Below, piece after piece: positions 17,207 through 24,924 of a stretch of DNA of 64,000 nt (the first letter of the stretch is position 1; the number at the start of each line of letters is the position of its first letter). The notes beneath the pieces are model-generated. The model saw only the letters and a program-made list of their open reading frames with translations, was not told where the DNA came from and did not search any database. Source of the stretch: Pseudomonas vancouverensis (GTDB taxonomy: Bacteria > Pseudomonadota > Gammaproteobacteria > Pseudomonadales > Pseudomonadaceae); assembly GCF_004348895.1 (NCBI RefSeq), contig NZ_RRZK01000022.1:1-64000 (forward strand), in the 5' to 3' direction. The translations under genes were made by a program, and so were the position numbers.

Positions 17207-18415
17207 ATGAGCGAAAAAGTACTGGTTGCCGGCGTCGGCATGATCCCGTTCCGCAAGCCCAGCGAAAGCGGCACCTACGTGCAGATGGGTTCCGAAGCGG
17301 TACGCCGCGCCCTGACCGATGCGGGCATCGATTACACACTGGTGCAAGAGGCCTATGCCGGTTATGTCTATGGCGATTCCACTTGCGGCCAGACCGTGCT
17401 CTATGAAGTGGGCATGACCGGCATCCCGGTGGTCAACGTCAACAACAACTGTTCGACCGGTTCTACCGCGTTGTTCCTGGCGCGCAAGGCCATCGAGTCC
17501 GGTGCTGCCGATTGCGTATTGGCCGTCGGCTTTGAACAGATGCAGGCCGGCGCGTTGAAGTCCCATTGGGACGACCGCCCGCCAACCCGCGAACGCTTCC
17601 TGCCGATCCTGCGCGGCCTGACCGCCGACATGGAAGGCATGCCGCAAGCCATCCGTACCTTTGGCGGTGCCGGGCGCGAGTACATGGACAAGTTCGGCTT
17701 GAAGATGGAGACCTACGCCGCGGTGCGCGCCAAGGCCAGCCGTCACGCCGCGAACAACCCGCTGGCCCTGTTCCGCAAGGTACTCAGCGTCGAAGACGTG
17801 ATGAACGACCCGGTGATCCTGCCGGGGGTGATGACCCGCCTGATGGCGTGCCCACCGACCTGTGGCGGTGCGGCGGCGATTCTGGTGTCCGAGCGTTTCG
17901 CGAAAAAACATGGCCTGCGCCGTGACGTGGAAATCGTCGCGCAGTCGATGACCACTGACACCCCGGAATCCTTCAACTTCGACCAGCCGTCGATGCTCGA
18001 TTGGGTCGGCACCCACATGACCCACGCCGCCGTGGGCCAGGTCTACGAGAAGGCCGGTGTCGGCCCGCAGGATATCGATGTCTGCGAGCTGCATGACTGC
18101 TTCGCCCAGAACGAAGTGATCTGCTACGAGTCCCTGGGTTTCTGCCCGGAAGGCGGCGCCGAGAAGTTCGTGCTGGATGGCGACAACACCTATGGCGGGC
18201 AAATTGTCATTAATCCGTCGGGCGGGCTGCTGTCCAAGGGGCACCCGCTGGGTGCGACCGGTCTAGCGCAGTGCTACGAGTTGACCCAGCAATTGCGCGG
18301 CAACGCCGATCAGCGTCAGGTCGAGGGCGCTCGCCTGGCCATGGCCCACAACCTCGGCCTGGGCGGTGCCTGCGTGGTGACGCTGTACGGCAAGGTTGAC
18401 GGAGGTGCCCGGTGA
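17207..18415 (+). CDS. SCP-x-type thiolase / lipid-transfer protein, copy 2
   Basis: A 402-residue paralogue of the thiolase at 4568-5752. Nucleophile Cys82 is in NVNNNCSTGSTALF, ELHDCFAQNE is conserved, and His346 (GHPLGATG) and Cys389 (GGACVV) are present, so catalysis is expected. The central region (about residues 240-285) differs most from copy 1, which could reflect different acyl groups. Its last bases overlap the next gene by four (GTGA), so the two are translationally coupled. Confidence 0.88.
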   Translation: MSEKVLVAGVGMIPFRKPSESGTYVQMGSEAVRRALTDAGIDYTLVQEAYAGYVYGDSTCGQTVLYEVGMTGIPVVNVNNNCSTGSTALFLARKAIESGAADCVLAVGFEQMQAGALKSHWDDRPPTRERFLPILRGLTADMEGMPQAIRTFGGAGREYMDKFGLKMETYAAVRAKASRHAANNPLALFRKVLSVEDVMNDPVILPGVMTRLMACPPTCGGAAAILVSERFAKKHGLRRDVEIVAQSMTTDTPESFNFDQPSMLDWVGTHMTHAAVGQVYEKAGVGPQDIDVCELHDCFAQNEVICYESLGFCPEGGAEKFVLDGDNTYGGQIVINPSGGLLSKGHPLGATGLAQCYELTQQLRGNADQRQVEGARLAMAHNLGLGGACVVTLYGKVDGGAR

Positions 18416-19569
18416 GCAGCCTGCTCGATGCCTTTCGCCTGACCGGCCTGCCAGCCCATGCCGAGGCCTTTCGCGCTGAAGTCAAAGCCTTCCTGGCCGA
18501 GCACCTGCCGCAGGTGCCTGTCGATGTGCGGGCCCGCAGTTGGACCGGTTTCGACGCAGATTTCAGCCGGCAACTGGCGCAACGTGGCTGGGTCGGCCTG
18601 ACCTTGCCCGCGGCATATGGCGGTGCCGGGCTGGATGCGTTCAGTCGATTCGTGCTGGTCGAGGAGCTGCTGTCCGCCGGTGCGCCGGTGGCCGCGCACT
18701 GGATCGCCGACCGTCAGAGCGGGCCGTTGATCCTCAAGTTCGGCAGCGACGCACAGAAGGATTTCTACCTGCCACGGATCTGCGCCGGCAAGGCGTTTTT
18801 CTGCATCGGCATGAGCGAGCCGAACTCGGGTTCCGACCTGGCCAGCGTGCGCAGTCGTGCCACCCGCTGCCCGGAAGGCTGGCGGCTGAGCGGGCGCAAG
18901 ATCTGGACCACCAACGCCCATCACGCCGACTACATGATCGCCCTGGTACGCACCAGCGGTTCGCCCGAGGACCGGCAAAGCGGCCTGTCGCAATTCATCA
19001 TCGACCTCAAGCAACCGGGCATCAGCGTGCGGCCGATTGTCGACCTGGCCGGTGACGCGCACTTTTCCGAAGTGGCCTTCGACGACGTCCTGCTTGGCGA
19101 AGACGCCTTGGTGGGTGAGGAGGGCAGTGGCTGGAAACAGGTGAATGCCGAACTCGCCTTCGAGCGCAGCGGGCCGGAGCGTTTCTATTCCAGCGTGGTG
19201 TTGCTTGACCTGTGGGCCGAGTGCTTGCGGCGCAACGGTGCGACGGCGCAGGAAACGGCGCTGCTGGGCAGTTTCCTCACCCAGTTGACCTGCCTGCGCA
19301 ATCTGTCACTGGCGTTGACCGCATTGCTCGCCAAGGGTGAAAGCCCAGTGGTGGAAGCCGCGTTGGTCAAGGACATCGGCACCGAGTTCGAACAGGCGAT
19401 CCCAACGGCCATCGCCGCGGCGATCAGCGCCCATCCGGACAAGCCGGTTGATGAGGCGCTGTACCGCACCGTCGCCTACCTCAACCAGGTGGCACCGACC
19501 TTCTCGTTGCGCGGCGGCACCCGGGAAATCCTGCGCGGCATGATCGCCCGCGGCCTCGGCCTGCGCTGA
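18412..19569 (+). CDS. Acyl-CoA dehydrogenase, larger partner of a pair
   Basis: A 385-residue acyl-CoA dehydrogenase starting with GTG at 18412, overlapping the thiolase stop and preceded by GGAGG. Flavin motif GMSEPNSGSDLASVRSRA and the following WTTNAHHADYM are intact; the C-terminal RGGTREILRGMIARGL is the usual end. The next gene encodes a shorter dehydrogenase. Adjacent large and small genes of this type encode alpha2-beta2 dehydrogenases in steroid degraders (for example ChsE1-ChsE2), so a heteromer is likely. Confidence 0.87.
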   Translation: MSSLLDAFRLTGLPAHAEAFRAEVKAFLAEHLPQVPVDVRARSWTGFDADFSRQLAQRGWVGLTLPAAYGGAGLDAFSRFVLVEELLSAGAPVAAHWIADRQSGPLILKFGSDAQKDFYLPRICAGKAFFCIGMSEPNSGSDLASVRSRATRCPEGWRLSGRKIWTTNAHHADYMIALVRTSGSPEDRQSGLSQFIIDLKQPGISVRPIVDLAGDAHFSEVAFDDVLLGEDALVGEEGSGWKQVNAELAFERSGPERFYSSVVLLDLWAECLRRNGATAQETALLGSFLTQLTCLRNLSLALTALLAKGESPVVEAALVKDIGTEFEQAIPTAIAAAISAHPDKPVDEALYRTVAYLNQVAPTFSLRGGTREILRGMIARGLGLR

Positions 19570-19594
19570 AACCGCTCGAATAGGAAGACACTGC

Positions 19595-20584
19595 ATGTTT
19601 ACTGAAGCGATTGAGAAAATTCTGGCGGACCTGTGCACACCGACGAGGGTGCGGGCAGTGGAAGAGGGCGGTGACGCCACCTTGCTGTGGAACGCTTTGC
19701 AAGACAGCGGATTCCTCGAATTATTGACCCCGGAAGCGCAAGACGGTGCAGGGCTCACGCTTGAGTCACTGTTGCCGATTTTCACTGCATTCGGGCGCTA
19801 CGCCTTGCCGGTTCCCGCCGCGCAAAGCATTGCCGCTCGCGCACTGCTGCGTGATTGCCCGACCGGGATGCTGACCCTCGCCGGTAGCGCCTGGCGCCAG
19901 GCCGACGGCAGCCTGTGTGCGCCGCAAGTGGCCTTTGGTCTGCTCGCCGATTTTGCCCTGGTCAACCTGCAAGGCGAGTTGCTGCTGCTCGATTGCCACC
20001 TGGCCCGGCGCCAGTCCATGGGCGTTCATGGCAGCCAATGTGCGACCTTGTTCTGGCCGGCCGAGTCGGTGGGCAAGGCCATTGGCAACAACGGTGAAGA
20101 GGTCCGTGTGTTCCATGCAGCCATCCATGCCGCGACCATCGCCGGGGCCATGGAGCGGGTGCTGGACATGACCCTGGAGTACTGCAACGACCGCGTGCAG
20201 TTCGGCAAGGCCATCGGCAAGTTCCAGGCGGTGCAGCATCAACTCAGCGTGATGGCCGAACAGGTGGCCGCCTCGCGTATTGCTGCGGAACTGGCGTTTA
20301 GCGCCGCGCTGCAAGTACCGCAATTGCTGCCGGCGGCCATCGCCAAGGCCCGTACCAGCATGGCCGTCCCTCAAGTGAGTGCCATCGCTCACGCGCTGTT
20401 TGGCGCCATCGGCATCACTGAAGAACTCGACCTGCAACTGTTCACCCGGCGCCTGCACGAGTGGCGCATCAGCGAAGGCTCGGAAAGTTACTGGAACGGC
20501 ATTGTCGGCCAGGCCTTTCTGGACCAGCCCGGCACCTGCGCCAGCCATTTCGTGCGTCACGTCGCCCTGACTCAACCGGCCTGA
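19595..20584 (+). CDS. Acyl-CoA dehydrogenase, small partner of a pair
   Basis: A 329-residue, shortened acyl-CoA dehydrogenase. The C-terminal four-helix domain is recognisable (MERVLDMTLEYCNDRVQFGKAIGKFQAVQHQLSVMAEQ), including an Arg in DRVQFGK used for FAD binding, but the middle beta domain is reduced and the typical TEPxxGSD motif is missing. This fits the accessory subunit of a heteromeric enzyme, which contributes FAD contacts rather than a complete active site. It lies 25 bases after the larger partner. Confidence 0.82.
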   Translation: MFTEAIEKILADLCTPTRVRAVEEGGDATLLWNALQDSGFLELLTPEAQDGAGLTLESLLPIFTAFGRYALPVPAAQSIAARALLRDCPTGMLTLAGSAWRQADGSLCAPQVAFGLLADFALVNLQGELLLLDCHLARRQSMGVHGSQCATLFWPAESVGKAIGNNGEEVRVFHAAIHAATIAGAMERVLDMTLEYCNDRVQFGKAIGKFQAVQHQLSVMAEQVAASRIAAELAFSAALQVPQLLPAAIAKARTSMAVPQVSAIAHALFGAIGITEELDLQLFTRRLHEWRISEGSESYWNGIVGQAFLDQPGTCASHFVRHVALTQPA

Positions 20585-20593
20585 GGATTCACC

Positions 20594-21382
20594 ATGAGCG
20601 CATTTCTGAAATACGAACAGGAGGGTCACGTCGTCACCCTGACGATGAACGACCCCGAACGCCGCAACCCGCTGACCGGCAACACTGCCGTGCCTGAATT
20701 CCTCGAAGCCATCGAGCGCATCGAATGCGACAGCAGCGTGCGCGCAGTGATCATCACCGGCGCCGGTAGCGCCTTTTGTTCCGGCGGCAATGTGCGGGAC
20801 ATGGACCGCTACGCGCAGATGTCGGGCATGCAGTTGCGTCAGGAATACCGCACCGGCATCCAGCGTCTGCCGCTGGCGTTGTTCAACCTGGAAGTGCCGG
20901 TGATCGCCGCGGTCAACGGTGCGGCGATCGGCGCGGGGCTGGATCTGGCGTGCATGTGTGACATCCGTGTCGCCTCGGAGCAAGCGAAGTTCGCCGAGAG
21001 CTTCGTCAAGCTGGGGATCATTCCCGGTGACGGCGGTGCCTGGTTGCTGCCGCGCATCATCGGTTTGTCCCGCGCCACCGAACTGACCCTGACCGGGCAA
21101 ATGATCGACGCCCGCCAGGCCGAGCAGTGGAACCTGGTCTCCCGTGTGGTACCGGCAGAGCAACTGCTGGACAGCGCCCGGGAAATCGCCGCCGCGATTG
21201 CCGCCAACCCGCCCCACGCCGTGCGTCTGGCCAAGCGCCTGCTGCGCGAAGCCTTGCACACCCGGCTCGACACTCTGCTGGAAATGTCCGCGACCTTCCA
21301 GGTGTTATCGCACCAGACCGCCGATCACCGTGAAGCAGTGGCGGCCTTTATCGACAAACGTGCGCCGAGCTTTACCGGCTGA
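20594..21382 (+). CDS. Enoyl-CoA hydratase/isomerase (crotonase) family protein
   Basis: A 262-residue crotonase. Oxyanion-hole loops are SAFCSGGNVRDMDRYAQ and NGAAIGAGLDLACMCD. Acidic residues in FAESFVKLGIIPGDGGAW (Glu and Asp) are placed as in crotonases that hydrate or isomerise enoyl-CoAs. It is the last gene of the operon that starts at 16039, nine bases after the small dehydrogenase gene, and is followed by a hairpin at 21400-21427. The exact reaction is not determined. Confidence 0.86.
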   Translation: MSAFLKYEQEGHVVTLTMNDPERRNPLTGNTAVPEFLEAIERIECDSSVRAVIITGAGSAFCSGGNVRDMDRYAQMSGMQLRQEYRTGIQRLPLALFNLEVPVIAAVNGAAIGAGLDLACMCDIRVASEQAKFAESFVKLGIIPGDGGAWLLPRIIGLSRATELTLTGQMIDARQAEQWNLVSRVVPAEQLLDSAREIAAAIAANPPHAVRLAKRLLREALHTRLDTLLEMSATFQVLSHQTADHREAVAAFIDKRAPSFTG

Positions 21383-21399
21383 GTGTCACCGAGCGTAAC

Positions 21400-21427
21400 G
21401 CCCGCGACCCAGGTTTCGGTCGTGGGC
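21400..21427 (+). terminator. Hairpin after the second plus-strand operon
   Basis: Arms GCCCGCGACC and GGTCGTGGGC (one G-U pair) with an 8-base loop. No clear U-tract follows, so it may be a weak or factor-assisted terminator. Confidence 0.5.
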
Positions 21428-21468
21428 CTGAAGTCAGGCAAAACCCCATGAACAACACCGGTCCAAAT

Positions 21469-21482
21469 CACCCGTTCGGGTG
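21469..21482 (+). promoter_or_regulatory. Inverted-repeat operator upstream of the DUF1302 gene
   Basis: CACCCGTTCGGGTG is a perfect palindrome 66 bases upstream of the DUF1302 ATG. The spacer between the CCC and GGG cores is 4 bases instead of 5, and the outer bases differ, so this is the weakest member of the family. Confidence 0.5.
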
Positions 21483-21548
21483 TGAGGGCCTCGCCGGAGC
21501 GTCGCTAGCATGGGCACTCCAACACTTAATCCTTAACCGGAGAACCGC

Positions 21549-23381
21549 ATGACAACAAAAACAATGCGCGGAGTCTTCCAGCCGAGTCTGCTGGCCGTTG
21601 CTGTGATGGTTGCCGCTGGTGCGAGCAATCAGGCTCACGCTGTTGAATTCAATATCGGCGAGATTCAGGGCAAGTTCGACTCGTCGCTGTCGGTGGGCCA
21701 GAGCTGGTCCACGGCCAATCCGGACAAACAGTTCATTTCCAACTTCAACTCCCAGGGCGTCAAGGGCGGCGAGTCTGCATCGCGCACCACCGACGACAAC
21801 CGCCTGAACTTCGAGAAGGGCGACACCTTCTCGAAGATCTTCAAGGGCGTGCATGACCTGGAACTCAAGTACGGCGACAGCGGCGCCTTCGTCCGTGGCA
21901 AATACTGGTACGACTTCGAACTGATGGACGAGCACCGTCCGTTCTACGACATCGACGACAGCGGGCGTGACCGTGCGGCCAAGTCGTCGGGTGCGATGTT
22001 CCTCGACAGCTTCGTCTATCACAACTACACGATTGGCGATCAGATCGGCAACGTGCGTCTGGGCAAGCAAGTGGTGAGCTGGGGCGAGAGCACCTTTATC
22101 GGCAACTCGATCAACAGCATCAACCCGATCGACGTCGCCGCCTTGCGCCGTCCCGGTGCGGAAGTGAAGGAGGGGCTGGTTCCGGTCAACCTGTTGTACG
22201 TGTCACAGGGCCTGGCGGACAACATCACCGCCGAAGGTTTCTACCAGCTGCAGTGGGACAAGTCGGTGGTGGACAACTGCGGCACCTTCTTCGGCAGCGA
22301 TGGTGTAGCCCAGGGTTGTAACGACCGTCTGGTGATCGCCGGGCAGGATCTGGCACCGGGCGTGGCGAAGAACACCGGCAGCCTCGCGGCCCTCGCCGCC
22401 GGTACCGACGACGCCTACATTCCGCGCCTGAAAGACAACGATGCGCGCAACAGCGGCCAATACGGCCTGGCCCTGCGCTGGTATGTGCCCGAGGCCAACG
22501 ACACCGAGTTCGGCGCCTATGCGATGAACTATCACAGCCGCAACCCGTACCTGAGCATCGTGCAGATGACCAACCCGGCCGGCAGCCTGGCGTCGGCGCG
22601 CAGTGCCCGTTATTTCATCGACTACCCGGAAGACATTCGCCTTTACGGCCTGAGCTTCCAGACCAACGTCGCCGGTGTTTCCCTCGGTGGTGAAGTCAGC
22701 TACCGGCCGAACATGCCGCTGCAACTGAACACCGCCGACCTGTTGTCCGCTGCCACCTTTGGCGCCACCTCGCCACTGATCACCACGGGGTTCGCCGGGC
22801 GCAATCTGGGTGCCGAGGTCAACGGCTACAAGCGCATGCCGGTGACCCAGGCACAAGTGACGGCCACCCAGTTCTTCGATCAGGTCTTCGGCGCCAACCG
22901 CCTGACCCTGGTGGGCGAGGTCGGCTACAACCACATCGGCGGCCTGGGCAGGACGGACGGCACGGACCTGCGCTTTGGCCGCAGCCCGGCCTTCGGCTCC
23001 GGTGAACTGCCGGGCGTCGCCGGTGCGGCCACGTGCCTGGGCACAGCCCCGGGCTTGCCGACCGCCAGCAACCCGGCCCAGGAGTGCAACGGCAACGGCT
23101 TCTACACCAGCAACAGCTGGGGCTATCGCCTGCGCGGCAAGCTCGATTACCCGAACGTGATCGCCGGTATCAACCTGTCGCCGAACCTCGCCTGGTCCCA
23201 TGACGTCGAGGGTTACGGCCCGAACTTCGATGAAGGCTCCAAGGCCGTCAGCCTGGGTGTCGATGCCGATTACCTGAACACCTATACCGCCAGCCTCAGT
23301 TACACCAACTACTTCGGCGGCGACTTCAACACCAACGTCGATCGCGACTACGTGTCGTTGAGCCTCGGCGTGAATTTCTGA
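21549..23381 (+). CDS. DUF1302 family outer-membrane protein
   Basis: A 610-residue exported protein with a signal peptide (cleavage after AHA, about residue 31) and long runs of alternating polar and hydrophobic residues with frequent aromatic-ended strands, ending SLSLGVNF. The terminal Phe and strand pattern fit an outer-membrane beta-barrel. DUF1302 genes almost always precede a DUF1329 gene and sit beside acyl-CoA or alcohol catabolic genes and LuxR regulators in pseudomonads. Uptake of a hydrophobic substrate is the usual suggestion but is inference. It has its own operator-like palindrome upstream. Confidence 0.88.
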   Translation: MTTKTMRGVFQPSLLAVAVMVAAGASNQAHAVEFNIGEIQGKFDSSLSVGQSWSTANPDKQFISNFNSQGVKGGESASRTTDDNRLNFEKGDTFSKIFKGVHDLELKYGDSGAFVRGKYWYDFELMDEHRPFYDIDDSGRDRAAKSSGAMFLDSFVYHNYTIGDQIGNVRLGKQVVSWGESTFIGNSINSINPIDVAALRRPGAEVKEGLVPVNLLYVSQGLADNITAEGFYQLQWDKSVVDNCGTFFGSDGVAQGCNDRLVIAGQDLAPGVAKNTGSLAALAAGTDDAYIPRLKDNDARNSGQYGLALRWYVPEANDTEFGAYAMNYHSRNPYLSIVQMTNPAGSLASARSARYFIDYPEDIRLYGLSFQTNVAGVSLGGEVSYRPNMPLQLNTADLLSAATFGATSPLITTGFAGRNLGAEVNGYKRMPVTQAQVTATQFFDQVFGANRLTLVGEVGYNHIGGLGRTDGTDLRFGRSPAFGSGELPGVAGAATCLGTAPGLPTASNPAQECNGNGFYTSNSWGYRLRGKLDYPNVIAGINLSPNLAWSHDVEGYGPNFDEGSKAVSLGVDADYLNTYTASLSYTNYFGGDFNTNVDRDYVSLSLGVNF

Positions 23382-23410
23382 TGCAACTTTGCCCCAGAGG
23401 TCATTTGAAC

Positions 23411-24793
23411 ATGAACAATCTGAACATGAATGCACGTTTGATTTTGCGCGCTGGCGCATTGAGTCTGTCGCTGCTGGCCAGTTCGGTCATGGCCGCCGTC
23501 ACCCCTCAGGAAGCCGCGCAGCTGGGGACCACCCTGACGCCCCTCGGCGCGGAAAAAGCCGGCGATGCCGCCACTGGCATTCCGGCCTGGACCGGCGGCT
23601 TGAAACCCGGTGCAGCCCCCCTGGACAACGGCTTTCTCGGCGATCCGTTTGCCGGTGAGAAACCGCAATTCGTCATCACCGCGGCCAACGCCGAGCAGTA
23701 CAAGGACAAGCTGACCCCGGGCCAACTGGCGATGTTCAAGCGCTATCCGGACAGCTACAGGATCCCGGTGTACAAGACCCAGCGCACTGCGGCCAACCCG
23801 CAGGACATCTACGAGATCGCGAAAAAGAGCGCGGTGACCACCGAACTGACGCCGGACGGCAACGGCCTGGTGAACTTCACCCAGACCCGTTACTACCCAT
23901 TCCCGATCCCGAAGAACGGCGTGGAAATCTACTGGAACCACACCAACCGTTATCGTGGCGGCAACATGGAGCGTGTGGCGGCGCAGGCGGCACCGCAAGC
24001 GAACGGTGCGTATTCCATCGTCGAATACGAAGACAAACTGGCCTTTCCGCAGTTGATGGAAGGCATCGCCGCCGGTCAGGCCGACAACGTCCTGTATTAC
24101 TACAAGCAGGAAATCACCGCACCGTCGCGCATGGCTGGCAGTGTGATCCTGATCCACGAGACCATCGACCAGGTCAAGGAACCGCGCCTGGCGTGGGTCT
24201 ACAACGCCGGTCAGCGTCGCGTGCGCCGTGCACCTCAGGTAGCCTACGACGGTCCGGGCAACGGTTCCGACGGCATGCGTACCGCCGACAACACCGACTT
24301 GATGAACGGCGCGCCGGACCGCTACGACTGGAAACTGGTCGGCAAGAAGGAAATGTACATTCCGTACAACAACTACCGCTTGCAGTCGCCGAAAGTGAAG
24401 TACGACGACATCATCAAGCCGGGCCACATCAACCAGGACCTGACCCGCTACGAACTGCATCGCGTGTGGCACGTCGAGGCCACGCTCAAGCCTGGCCAGC
24501 GCCACGTGTACGCCAAGCGCGATCTGTACTTTGACGAGGACACCTGGCAACTGGCCGAGGTCGATCACTACGATGGCCGTGGTCAGCTGTGGCGAGTCGG
24601 TGAGGGGTATGGCGTCAACGATTACGAACGCGGCGCAGCCGGCTACGCGATGATGGGGATCTATGACCTGATCGCCGGTCGCTACAACGTGCTGGCCATG
24701 ACCAACGAGTCCAAGCACGCGACCACCTACGGCATGATGGCGAAAATGAACGACTTCACCCCGGCGGCACTGCGTAACGACGGCATTCGCTGA
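23411..24793 (+). CDS. DUF1329 family periplasmic/outer-membrane protein
   Basis: A 460-residue exported protein. I place the start at 23411 (AGAGG about ten bases upstream), giving a signal peptide that ends near VMAAV; an ATG at 23426 would also give a signal peptide. The sequence contains family features such as GTTLTPLGAEKAGDATGIPAW and KRDLYFDEDTWQLAEVDHYDGRGQLWRV. DUF1329 proteins resemble LolA/LolB-type lipid-binding folds and accompany DUF1302 barrels. Only 29 bases separate the two genes, so they work as a pair. A perfect 11-base-arm hairpin follows. Confidence 0.87.
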   Translation: MNNLNMNARLILRAGALSLSLLASSVMAAVTPQEAAQLGTTLTPLGAEKAGDAATGIPAWTGGLKPGAAPLDNGFLGDPFAGEKPQFVITAANAEQYKDKLTPGQLAMFKRYPDSYRIPVYKTQRTAANPQDIYEIAKKSAVTTELTPDGNGLVNFTQTRYYPFPIPKNGVEIYWNHTNRYRGGNMERVAAQAAPQANGAYSIVEYEDKLAFPQLMEGIAAGQADNVLYYYKQEITAPSRMAGSVILIHETIDQVKEPRLAWVYNAGQRRVRRAPQVAYDGPGNGSDGMRTADNTDLMNGAPDRYDWKLVGKKEMYIPYNNYRLQSPKVKYDDIIKPGHINQDLTRYELHRVWHVEATLKPGQRHVYAKRDLYFDEDTWQLAEVDHYDGRGQLWRVGEGYGVNDYERGAAGYAMMGIYDLIAGRYNVLAMTNESKHATTYGMMAKMNDFTPAALRNDGIR

Positions 24794-24813
24794 CCGTTCG
24801 TCCCGCGTATAAC

Positions 24814-24837
24814 CAACGCCCTGCCTGCAGGGCGTTG
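24814..24837 (+). terminator. Perfect hairpin after the DUF1302-DUF1329 operon
   Basis: Perfect 11-base arms CAACGCCCTGC and GCAGGGCGTTG around a two-base loop, 20 bases after the DUF1329 stop. A short GTGCGTTG rather than a U-run follows. It lies just before the operator of the next gene. Confidence 0.65.
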
Positions 24838-24848
24838 TGCGTTGCCCA

Positions 24849-24867
24849 CCCACCTGATGCGGGTGGC
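24849..24867 (+). promoter_or_regulatory. Inverted-repeat operator upstream of regulator 2
   Basis: CCCACCTGATGCGGGTGGC, 57 bases upstream of the regulator's chosen ATG at 24925. It differs by one base from the site at 27378. Confidence 0.65.
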
Positions 24868-24924
24868 GCACAAAAGGGCGCTTGGGCCAATGATGGAATC
24901 CACTCTCCATCAGCGAGGTCCGCC

